The notes under the pieces were generated by a model. It did no database searches and had not been told where the DNA came from. It saw nothing but the letters and a program-made list of their open reading frames with translations. A DNA stretch of 16,091 bases from an uncultured Candidatus Udaeobacter sp. Its GTDB lineage: Bacteria; Verrucomicrobiota; Verrucomicrobiia; Chthoniobacterales; UBA10450. The stretch lies in the NCBI GenBank assembly GCA_955652715.1, contig CATPBS010000257.1:1-16091 (forward strand). Reading direction: 5' to 3'. This document shows, in pieces, positions 7,669 to 14,950 of this stretch (its first letter is position 1; every line of letters begins with the position of its first letter). The position numbers were made by a program, and so were the translations under genes.

Positions 7669-8400
7669 CTACAAAGAAGGTCGACCACGCGTGTTGAGTA
7701 TGTCAGTAAACGTGATTGGCAATTGTCGACTTAGAAATCGTCTGCCAGCGATCGCGATTCGATACAAAAGGCGAATGCGATTTTCTTCCGGAATTTCGTG
7801 CCAGATTGCTTTGCGCACGAGGGTGAGAGCGCCGTTCGATTCCACGAGCGCGCCCCAGCCGACTGGGACTTCCAGCTCGTGAAACAACTGCTCCGCCAGC
7901 ACAAGAAAAAATAAGTTCGCGCAGCGGTAGCGGATTAATTTCTCGAACTTGGTGCAATCGTACAGGCGATTTTGCAGCGCGAGTAGCTCGCGCGAAAGGC
8001 GCGCGTAACCGCGGTGACCGATCGTGATGAAGTTCTGCGCATCGAACTCGGGGAAGAGCGAATCACCATTCCGCAGGTTCGGATAGTGCGCGCGCAGGCG
8101 TGTTTCGAGAAATTGGCGGCGTTCGCAGATCACATCGAGGCGCCGGCGCGCAGCTTCGCTATGACAATTGTCTCGTCGCAAGTCGGCAACCGCTTGTTTG
8201 CATTCAAAGATCGCCGTCGATCCAATCTGGTTTCGCTGCCATCGACACGCGGCGACATCGGCACGATACCGGCATCTCGGCAAACGAACTTCGATCGCGC
8301 ATGCAGAAAACCCTTGCGCCTGCGCCCAGAGAAACGCGAGCCGTTTCAGCCGAGCATGTCCCTGGGTTTCACCTTTGGTGCTTGTTACTCCCGCAGCCAT
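7669..8400 (-). CDS. Putative PD-(D/E)XK nuclease-like protein
   Basis: About 243 residues with ATG at 8400. A TTG at 8421 would add seven residues. I do not recognise a named family. The N-terminal third fits the PD-(D/E)XK pattern: a helix HARLKRLAFLWAQAQG, an acidic residue in AIEVRLP, then RYRADVAAC with Asp48, a strand TAIFECKQAVADLRRD with Glu66-Cys-Lys68, and a following acidic helix. This resembles small predicted nuclease or DNA-repair proteins such as MmcB-type genes. The rest (about 80-243) is basic and alpha-helical with no motif I can name; a hydrophobic stretch CANLFFLVLAEQLFHELEV is probably a buried helix rather than a membrane segment. The start overlaps the end of hemB by 16 bases, and the stop lies three bases before the next gene, so it is almost certainly co-transcribed with both. 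Nuclease activity is inferred. Confidence 0.66.
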   Translation of the reverse strand: MAAGVTSTKGETQGHARLKRLAFLWAQAQGFSACAIEVRLPRCRYRADVAACRWQRNQIGSTAIFECKQAVADLRRDNCHSEAARRRLDVICERRQFLETRLRAHYPNLRNGDSLFPEFDAQNFITIGHRGYARLSRELLALQNRLYDCTKFEKLIRYRCANLFFLVLAEQLFHELEVPVGWGALVESNGALTLVRKAIWHEIPEENRIRLLYRIAIAGRRFLSRQLPITFTDILNTRGRPSL

Positions 8401-9371
8401 TTCGCGAGTTCGCGTGCCCAATAACTGACGATAATGTCCGCGCCAGCGCGCTTGAATGCGGTCACCATTTCCAGCACAGCAGCACGTTCATCCAAGAGCC
8501 CCTTTTCGACAGCGCTTTTGACCATCGCGTACTCGCCGCTGACATGATAAACGGCAGTCGGTTTTCCAAACCGCTCACGGACGCGCCACAGGATATCGAG
8601 ATAGGGCAAGGCAGGTTTCACCATCAGGATGTCCGCTCCTTCATCGATATCCAGGGCCACCTCGCGCAAGGCTTCGTTTGCGTTGGCGAAATCCATCTGG
8701 TAAGACCGGCGATCGCCAAACTGCGGCGGGCTTTCGGCTGCGTCGCGGAACGGCCCGTAAAACGCGGACGCAAATTTGGCGGCATAACTGAGAATCCCAG
8801 TCTGATCGAAGCCTTCGGCATCCAGCGCCTCGCGAATGGCGCCAATCCGGCCGTCCATCATGTCGCTCGGCGCGACGATATCTGCTCCTGCTGTTGCATG
8901 AGAGAGCGCCGTCTTTACCAAAAGCTCGACGGTCTCGTCGTTTAGGACATGGAAATGGTCTCCGTCGATCCGTGTGACGCCGCAGTGGCCATGGCTCATG
9001 TATTCGCACAGGCAAACGTCAGTGATTGTGACAAGATCCGGACATTTTGATTTAATGGCGCGCAGCGCTTTTTGAATAACTCCATTTTCTGAGTACGCGC
9101 CGCTTGCTTGTTCGTCTTTATGTTCTGGAATCCCGAAAAGCAGGACCGCCTGGAGGCCGAGATCCTGAGCGCGGCGCGCTTCGTCGGCAATCTCTTTTGC
9201 TGGCAGCTGAAATACTCCCGGCATACTGGCGATAGGCCGACGTTCATCGAGTTTTTCGCTTACGAACAGCGGCAGAACAAAATCGTGGACGCTGAATTGC
9301 GTCTCGCGGACGAGATTTCGCAAACCGAGGGAACGCCGCAGACGGCGCGGGCGGTGCACCAATCTTCTCAT
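8385..9371 (-). CDS. hemB: Porphobilinogen synthase (delta-aminolevulinic acid dehydratase)
   Basis: A 328-residue cytoplasmic enzyme that condenses two 5-aminolevulinate molecules to porphobilinogen, the first common pyrrole of heme, chlorophyll and corrin synthesis. Both Schiff-base lysines are visible: Lys199 in SYAAKFASAFYGPFRD and Lys252 in ILMVKPALPYLD. The cysteine set of zinc-type enzymes is present in DVCLCEYMSHGHCG (Cys120, Cys122, Cys130), so I expect the Zn2+-dependent form rather than the Mg2+-only form, which has aspartates there. PSDMMDGRIGAIR (168-180) and YHVSGEYAMV (275-284) are further family signatures. Length is normal (320-340). The N-terminus is arginine-rich (RPRRLRRSLGLRNLVRE), as is common. 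The gene is divergent from coaX across 128 bases and leads a probable operon with the nuclease-like and TMTC-like genes. No other heme genes are nearby. Confidence 0.97.
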   Translation of the reverse strand: MRRLVHRPRRLRRSLGLRNLVRETQFSVHDFVLPLFVSEKLDERRPIASMPGVFQLPAKEIADEARRAQDLGLQAVLLFGIPEHKDEQASGAYSENGVIQKALRAIKSKCPDLVTITDVCLCEYMSHGHCGVTRIDGDHFHVLNDETVELLVKTALSHATAGADIVAPSDMMDGRIGAIREALDAEGFDQTGILSYAAKFASAFYGPFRDAAESPPQFGDRRSYQMDFANANEALREVALDIDEGADILMVKPALPYLDILWRVRERFGKPTAVYHVSGEYAMVKSAVEKGLLDERAAVLEMVTAFKRAGADIIVSYWARELAKWLRE

Positions 9372-9499
9372 GGATGAAGGCTACGTGGTTGGCGAAAACG
9401 TCGCAAGCTCGCCGCATGCTTGGCCGCGATCATGAGGGAAACTGTCCTTGACGCGGGAAAGTGTTCCATGTAGCGCCTGCATGAGATTCCGCGCTTGGT

Positions 9500-10264
9500 A
9501 TGACTCGCCCGGCCTCCATGCAAGCGACCGACTATTTGTTGATCGACATCAGTAACTCGTACGCAAAGTTTTCATTTGCCTCGAGAAGGCGGATCTCCGC
9601 CCCTGCCCGGATTGCTACCAGCAAGCTTTCAAGGCGTGTGGTTTCTGGATTTCTTGCACAACGAAACGTGCGGAAGGTCGTCGTGTCGTCGGTGGTGCCG
9701 AAAAAAAACTCTGCAATCTCAAACGCGGCAAAAGAAAAGGCCAAGGTGCTCTGGCTGGATTGGAAGCTGAATCTTGGCGTGGGAATTGATTATCCCAGGC
9801 CGCAATCGATCGGCGCGGACCGGCTGGCGAACGCCGCGGCAGTTGCGGAACTTTATGGATTTCCAGCGGTCGTGGTGGATTTTGGCACAGCGGTAACTTT
9901 CGACATCGTTTCCGCGCGCCGCACTTACGTTGGCGGCGTGATTGCGCCGGGACTCGAAGCGATGACTAACTTTCTTTACCAACGAACGGCACTCTTGCCC
10001 AAGATTTCGTTGAAAGAGCCGCGACGCGCGGTCGGTCAATCGACGATCGAGGCGATGCTATCTGGTGCGGTATTCGGATATCGTGGATTAGTTCGGGAAA
10101 TCCTTGCACGAATTAAAGCAGAACAATTTCCGCGCAAAAACGTTCACGTCGTAGCAACAGGCGGCTACGCACGCCTGATCGCCGGACGCTTGCCGGACAT
10201 TGGTGTGATTCGTCCCCACCTCACTTTGGAAGGTCTGCGGATCGTGGCCAATCTCAATGACTGA
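9500..10264 (+). CDS. coaX: Type III pantothenate kinase
   Basis: A 254-residue ASKHA-fold kinase that phosphorylates pantothenate, the first step of coenzyme A synthesis; the family is insensitive to feedback by CoA. Motifs in order: LLIDISNSYAKF (13-24), the phosphate-binding loop; QSIGADRLANAAA (102-114), matching the G-x-DR-x-x-N signature; VVDFGTAVTFDIV (125-137) with catalytic-region Asp127; YVGGVIAPGLEAM (143-155); GQSTIEAMLSGAVFGYRG (179-196); VATGGYA (218-224); and LTLEGL (241-246). The phosphate loop normally reads D-x-G-N-T/S, and here Gly is replaced by Ser18. The rest is intact, so I expect activity. An in-frame ATG at 9518 would remove six residues and start nearer the first strand, as is usual in the family; either start is possible. 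Neither has a clear ribosome-binding site. Confidence 0.94.
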   Translation: MTRPASMQATDYLLIDISNSYAKFSFASRRRISAPARIATSKLSRRVVSGFLAQRNVRKVVVSSVVPKKNSAISNAAKEKAKVLWLDWKLNLGVGIDYPRPQSIGADRLANAAAVAELYGFPAVVVDFGTAVTFDIVSARRTYVGGVIAPGLEAMTNFLYQRTALLPKISLKEPRRAVGQSTIEAMLSGAVFGYRGLVREILARIKAEQFPRKNVHVVATGGYARLIAGRLPDIGVIRPHLTLEGLRIVANLND

Positions 10265-10345
10265 CCCAGCACGAGGCGACCAGAAGAGGTTCGCGGTTTT
10301 TTCCGAAGGGCGCTGAAAAATCCATTCGCACTAGCAACTTTCCAC

Positions 10346-10374
10346 TTGTCAGACGCCCCGAACAAGGCTTCAAT
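10346..10374 (+). promoter_or_regulatory. Possible sigma-70 promoter before the large TPR gene
   Basis: TTGTCA (10346-10351), a 17-base spacer, and TTCAAT (10369-10374) match the sigma-70 -35 and -10 consensus at five and four of six positions. Transcription would start about two to four bases before the ATG at 10384, implying a leaderless transcript, or a short leader if translation begins at the in-frame ATG at 10399. Promoter consensus in this lineage is unknown to me, so confidence is low. Confidence 0.3.
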
Positions 10375-10383
10375 CGCTACCTC

Positions 10384-13300
10384 ATGAGAGTACGGGGGAT
10401 GGCGGCGGTGGCCGCGCTGGTGCTTGGCTCGTTCGCGGCAAACTCATTTGCAGCGGACAATGTTGCTCCAACCAAAGCCGAGCTGGAGGAGATGTACAAC
10501 GCCGCTTATCGGGCGTTCGATTCAAACAAATTTTCGGAGGCGTTAAAGCAACTCGACGCCATTGATGCTCGCCAACCGGATCTTGCAGCGTCAAAAAATC
10601 TACGCGGCGTCATCCTAATGCGACAAGGCGACTATGATAAAGCGGAAACCTCTTTGCAGGAAGCCTCCCACATCGATCCAAAGTTTTGGAATGCGCGCTT
10701 CAACCTGGCGGAGATTCCGTTCCTCAAAAAGGATTGGGCGGAGGCGCGAAAACGCTTCGAGCAACTGCTCTCCAATGGTCAATCCGATCTGGCAAAAGAA
10801 GCTTCGCAGCTGATCCAATACAAAATTCTCCTGACTTACCTGCAGGAGGGCAAAGGGAATATGGTGGATTCGATTCTGGCCAAGCTGGAGCTTTCCCCCG
10901 ACACCCCCGCCGTTGACTATGTAAAGGCAGCCGTCGCGCTTCAACAGAAGAATCAAAACGAAGCGAAAGATTGGATCAAAGCAGCAGAGAAGAATTTCTC
11001 ACCGCAGCTGAACAAGCTTTTCGCAGAATCATTGTATGAGGTGGGGTGGTTGGAAAAGCCAGCCGGCGAGGGGCGACCTTCATTGCCGCTAATGACAGCC
11101 GCCGAGCGCTCGGAAAAAACGAAGGCCGTCGCGCGTTCAAAATTTGAGCAATCCCAGCAGGCACTTCGGCAGCGCGATTTCACCACAGCGCTTAAATTGG
11201 TCGATGAAGCGGACAAGTCAGACCCGAACCAGCCAGCAACCCTTAATTTGCGTGGCGAGATTCTGATGCAGCAGCAGCAATTTGAGCAAGCCGAAGCTGC
11301 ATTCAAAAAGGCGGCCAAGCTGGATCCAAAGCTCCGCGAAGCTCAATACAATCTTGCGCAAATTCCCTTTAAGCAGAAGGACTACGCAAAGGCGCGGGAG
11401 CGTTTCGAGACATTATATAAGCGAACTCCGGGCGGCGATAAGAATCAGGCGGCAGAGCTTATTAAATTCAAGATTTACATGACCCTTTTACTCGAGGGAA
11501 AAGAGAGCCGCGCGCACGCGATGATGGAGGAGTTTCAGTTTACGGGCGATACGCCGGCGCTTTATTACGCCCAGGCAGCGTGGGAGTATAAGCATAACAA
11601 TCCGGAAAAGGCCGCCGATTGGACCGGTTCGGCCAACAAGATTTATTCGCCAGCGCTTAACAGTGTTTTCGCTGACGCTTTTTATGACGTTGGGTGGATG
11701 CAGAGGCCGGAGGGTTCAACCGCACCTGCACTCGCGTTCGACACAACAAATGTCGGTCCATCCCCGGGGGAGGGCGGTCCAGCAGTTGAGCCGAGCCCTA
11801 TCCCAGACAGGGTGTTTGCTGCCAACAAACAGGGTGAATCGTCGAAGGGAGAAACGCTTACTTTGGGGCCAGCAGTGAACGGGCCAAATTCGGGGGGAGA
11901 AATTGGCAGTACTGAGTCAACAGCTAAACAGCCGGCTGCTTCCGTCTCCAGCGAACCGGCTGCGGAAACAAGCTCCCAGCCACAACAACCGGTCTCCGAA
12001 TCGCCCGCAGTTGCCAGCGAATCGACAACTGCTTCGCAACCTGTCGCGGCCGAGACGCCGAACGCTTCGTCTGTTTCCAGCGGACAGAACAATCAGCAGG
12101 TCTCTGTCCAAACAAGTCCGTCCGAGAAACCCGCTGTGGCACCAGCGGCCGCAAATATCTCATCGTCCGCCATTGCGGGCATGGCGGGTCGAAGACTGTG
12201 GCTTGTCGGTGGATTGCTGTTGGCCGCCATACTTCTGCTGGCTTGGGTGATCGTGCCTGTCGTTCGCCGGCATGCTTTCAACGTCCCGCGGCACTTGCGG
12301 CTTGAGCCTCCGTCCGGTGCTGCCGCCGCCGGTAATTCCGTACTCAAGCCGAGAGTGGCGCCAGCGCAAACGAGCAGTGTGCAAGGCAACGGCTTTAGCG
12401 GGGGACCGCGCCAGATTTCGGTGCAACTAAAACCGTGGACGGCTTCGTTGCGACACACTGCGGTGGCTTCAGGCAAATTGAGCGGCGCTTTTGATCGCTT
12501 GAAAGAACGGAGAGCAACAGCCCCACGAGCCCCCGCCCATCGCGAGCCCGACCGGAAACTGGCGCCGGTTGCCGAGTCGGACTTCGAATCATATGTGGGA
12601 CCGGTAGTCGAACAAACATCGGAGATCGTGCAACCGGCCGTTTCTCAGCCAACCGAAATGGAAACAGCGCCTGCAATTAGTGAGTTTGCCGAAGTTACTG
12701 CGAGCGGAACTCAAGAGCCGAATAAGATTCTCGAGCGCGTAGAGCAAGCGACAGTCTCCACGCGAGAGGCCAATGAGTTTTCCGGAGATGCGAAAGAAAC
12801 GGTATTGATTGCGGAGGAACCGAGTGAGACGCTGGGGGGTGCAGAATTCGCATGGCCGACAATAGAAGCATCAACAGAGTCTGCAGTCGAACCGATGAGG
12901 GAAGAGCAATCTCATCAAGTGATCGCTGCTGCGAGCCCACCTCCAACGGGAGAAACGACGATTGAGCGCGTGTCTGATTTTCCAAGTGCTGTTTCCACCG
13001 AGCCTGTATTTCCGCAAATAACCACACCCGCAACCATGCCAGAAACAACCCAAACTCCAATCGCTCCGATAACCAAAGCCCCGGTCCCGCCCGTGGCGAA
13101 ACCGCAACCACCTCCTGCAGCGATGCAGACGTCCGTGCAGCTGACTTTCTCTTTCGAAATTGCAGCCATGCAGTTAACACCGAGTTTTAAGATGGGTGTC
13201 TTAAAAGTGCGTCCCATATCCAAGCTCGTCACAATGCGTTTGCCTTCGCCTCAACGCGCTCAGTCTGCATTAAATTTGCAGGTCGCCTTCGAGGTCGTAA

Positions 13301-13704
13301 AAATTCAGCCCGTCGCTGGGGCGCTCGGCACTATTCGCGCGGTTCCCTCGCAGCAACAGAGGCCTACTATGGCTGGCATGCCGTCGTTCGCAGTCGCGGG
13401 ATTGCAAGTAGTCCCTAATTCTGAAACCGCGCCGGTCCAACTGATCCCGTCACAACAGGGGCGTGCGTCTGTGTTCATCACGGTTCCGTTCCAGATAAGC
13501 ACGCTCGAGTTTTCGCCGTCACTCGAAATTGCCTCCGTGATCTTAAATTCGAACTCCAAGCAGGTCGTCGTTCAGTTGCCTGGCGCAGGGCCGGGTCCGG
13601 CCGAAGGAGCCCCAATGTTTGAAATCGCGAATATCGAGCTCAACGAAGGCGGCGAGATCGCCATAATGCAGCTGAACCTTCTTGGCGGGCCGAAGCGAGC
13701 CTGA
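10384..13704 (+). CDS. Exported single-pass TPR scaffold protein with duplicated N-domain and C-terminal repeats
   Basis: A 1106-residue protein of no family I can name. Residues 1-24 form a signal peptide (AALVLGSFAANSFAA). Residues 32-226 and 247-442 are two copies of one TPR-rich unit. Matching points include NLRGVILMRQGDYDKAE/NLRGEILMQQQQFEQAE, FNLAEIPFLKKDWAEARKRF/YNLAQIPFKQKDYAKARERF and LYEVGWLEKP/FYDVGWMQRP. Residues 445-600 are low complexity (Ala, Ser, Pro, Gln, Glu). A membrane helix follows at about 604-627 (LWLVGGLLLAAILLLAWVIV), then a basic stretch. Residues 628-915 are again disordered, rich in Pro, Glu and Thr. Residues 916-1100 hold five degenerate repeats centred on F-(E/Q/A)-(I/V)-x-x-hydrophobic-(Q/E)-hydrophobic. 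With a cleaved signal peptide and one later helix, the TPR part would be periplasmic and the repeat part cytoplasmic. I infer a protein-protein scaffold across the inner membrane. The first ATG is used; another lies at 10399. Confidence 0.87.
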   Translation: MRVRGMAAVAALVLGSFAANSFAADNVAPTKAELEEMYNAAYRAFDSNKFSEALKQLDAIDARQPDLAASKNLRGVILMRQGDYDKAETSLQEASHIDPKFWNARFNLAEIPFLKKDWAEARKRFEQLLSNGQSDLAKEASQLIQYKILLTYLQEGKGNMVDSILAKLELSPDTPAVDYVKAAVALQQKNQNEAKDWIKAAEKNFSPQLNKLFAESLYEVGWLEKPAGEGRPSLPLMTAAERSEKTKAVARSKFEQSQQALRQRDFTTALKLVDEADKSDPNQPATLNLRGEILMQQQQFEQAEAAFKKAAKLDPKLREAQYNLAQIPFKQKDYAKARERFETLYKRTPGGDKNQAAELIKFKIYMTLLLEGKESRAHAMMEEFQFTGDTPALYYAQAAWEYKHNNPEKAADWTGSANKIYSPALNSVFADAFYDVGWMQRPEGSTAPALAFDTTNVGPSPGEGGPAVEPSPIPDRVFAANKQGESSKGETLTLGPAVNGPNSGGEIGSTESTAKQPAASVSSEPAAETSSQPQQPVSESPAVASESTTASQPVAAETPNASSVSSGQNNQQVSVQTSPSEKPAVAPAAANISSSAIAGMAGRRLWLVGGLLLAAILLLAWVIVPVVRRHAFNVPRHLRLEPPSGAAAAGNSVLKPRVAPAQTSSVQGNGFSGGPRQISVQLKPWTASLRHTAVASGKLSGAFDRLKERRATAPRAPAHREPDRKLAPVAESDFESYVGPVVEQTSEIVQPAVSQPTEMETAPAISEFAEVTASGTQEPNKILERVEQATVSTREANEFSGDAKETVLIAEEPSETLGGAEFAWPTIEASTESAVEPMREEQSHQVIAAASPPPTGETTIERVSDFPSAVSTEPVFPQITTPATMPETTQTPIAPITKAPVPPVAKPQPPPAAMQTSVQLTFSFEIAAMQLTPSFKMGVLKVRPISKLVTMRLPSPQRAQSALNLQVAFEVVKIQPVAGALGTIRAVPSQQQRPTMAGMPSFAVAGLQVVPNSETAPVQLIPSQQGRASVFITVPFQISTLEFSPSLEIASVILNSNSKQVVVQLPGAGPGPAEGAPMFEIANIELNEGGEIAIMQLNLLGGPKRA

Positions 13705-13730
13705 CAGGGAATTTTCCAAGTCGAGACCGG

Positions 13731-13772
13731 GCCAGGTGCTGGCGTGCGAGCACAATCGGTAAGTTGCCTGGC
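13731..13772. terminator. Possible hairpin between convergent genes
   Basis: Between two convergent stops, an outer stem GCCAGG (13731-13736) / CCTGGC (13767-13772) encloses an inner stem GTGCT (13736-13740) / AGCAC (13749-13753) with an eight-base loop. The stems share base 13736, so at least one pair must give way. No run of T follows on either strand, so a classical intrinsic terminator is not supported. It might slow transcription from both sides, or be chance. Confidence 0.22.
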
Positions 13773-13780
13773 TGCGTCTT

Positions 13781-14899
13781 CTACGCCCGGCCAGCAGATC
13801 GGCGCCAGTTTAGCGACTTCAGTTGATTCGACAGAAACTCTCCATCTTTGCGAATCAATTTGCCATCGAAGTAGATTTCTCCACCGCCGTAGTCGGGACG
13901 CTGGATGCTTACCATGTCCCAGTGAACCTGGCTCCGGTTCCCATTGTCCGCTTCCTCGTAAGCTTGTCCCGGGGTGAGATGAAACGAGCCTGCGATTTTC
14001 TCGTCGAACAATATGTCGCGCATCGGTTGGAACACCCGCGGATTAAAGCCCAGCGAGAATTCGCCTACGTAACGGGCGCCAGGATCTGAATCGAGAATCT
14101 TGTTCAGCTTTTGCGTTTCGTTGCTCGTCGCAGCCACGATCTTTCCGTTTTTGAATTCGAGCCGGACGCCATCGAAAGCGATTCCCTGATAAATGCTTGG
14201 CGCGTTAAACGTGACATGACCCTCGACCGAATCTTTCACCGGGCAGCTGAAAACTTCGCCGTCGGGAATATTGCGGTCGCCACCGCAGATTACGGCTGGA
14301 ATTCCCTTGATACTGAAACCCAGCTCGGTGCCGGGACCTTTGATTTGGACACGGTCCGTCCTTTCCATCAAGCGATGAAGTGCCTTCATGCCGGGCTGCA
14401 GTTTGCGATAGTCGAGCGTGCAGACATCGAAATAGAAATCTTCAAATGCTTCCGTGCTCATTCCGGCAAGTTGAGCCATGGACGGGGTCGGCCAGCGTAA
14501 GACTACCCACTTGGTTTTTTTAACTCGCTGGTCTTGCACAGGGCGCATTTTTTGACCGATCAATTTCATTTTCTTCGGCGGCACATCGGATAATTCCGTG
14601 ATGTTGTTGCTGCCGCGCACTGCGATGTATGCATTCATTTTTTTCATTCGCGCCAGCTCATGGCTCGCCATCAGGTTTAGCTGTCGATCCGAAGCTTCAA
14701 GCGCGAGTGCGCGGTTCACTCGGGCGTGATACGTCTGCGCAAATGGAACTCCTCCAGCGTTCCGCGCCGCGTGTATCAGCGCGATGGTCATTTCATCCGG
14801 AATATCGAACGCTTCGATGAGGATTGTTTCGTTGCGCTTGAGCCGAATGGAATATTCGACCAGAAGTTTTGCGAGTTTGTCGAACCGGGCGTCGTGCAT
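13781..14899 (-). CDS. M29-family metallo-aminopeptidase
   Basis: A 372-residue predicted cytoplasmic aminopeptidase of family M29 (thermophilic aminopeptidase, AmpS/PepS type), which removes N-terminal residues from peptides using a dinuclear metal site. The expected ligands appear in order: Glu215 in [12 protein letters not shown], Glu280 in [11 protein letters not shown], His307 in [11 protein letters not shown], and His326 with Asp328 in [19 protein letters not shown] (188-199) and GRYVGE-like context are also typical. The N-terminal domain (1-180) carries the usual [17 protein letters not shown] start of the family. It is somewhat shorter than the usual 400-415 residues; the His307 to His326 interval looks tight. 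There is no signal peptide. It lies 51 bases downstream of rsmB on the same strand and is probably co-transcribed. GGTGGA lies about 12 bases before the ATG, the nearest thing to a ribosome-binding site in the window. Confidence 0.92.
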   Translation of the reverse strand: MHDARFDKLAKLLVEYSIRLKRNETILIEAFDIPDEMTIALIHAARNAGGVPFAQTYHARVNRALALEASDRQLNLMASHELARMKKMNAYIAVRGSNNITELSDVPPKKMKLIGQKMRPVQDQRVKKTKWVVLRWPTPSMAQLAGMSTEAFEDFYFDVCTLDYRKLQPGMKALHRLMERTDRVQIKGPGTELGFSIKGIPAVICGGDRNIPDGEVFSCPVKDSVEGHVTFNAPSIYQGIAFDGVRLEFKNGKIVAATSNETQKLNKILDSDPGARYVGEFSLGFNPRVFQPMRDILFDEKIAGSFHLTPGQAYEEADNGNRSQVHWDMVSIQRPDYGGGEIYFDGKLIRKDGEFLSNQLKSLNWRRSAGRA

Positions 14900-14950
14900 A
14901 GCCGGTTATCATTCCACCAGCCTGCCCGTATGCAACTCGGCGGCGAGGCA

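Noticed and set aside
8100..8945. A 281-codon plus-strand frame opposite hemB and the nuclease-like gene
   Set aside because: It is entirely antisense to two better supported genes, and its sequence has no recognisable motif.
9448..9476. TTGACG box upstream of coaX as a promoter
   Set aside because: The -35 match is good, but at 16-18 base spacing no sequence resembles a -10 box.
11916..12180. Repetitive Ala/Ser/Pro/Gln segment as a possible frameshift or misassembly
   Set aside because: The reading frame is continuous through it, and low-complexity linkers are expected between a folded exported domain and a membrane helix.
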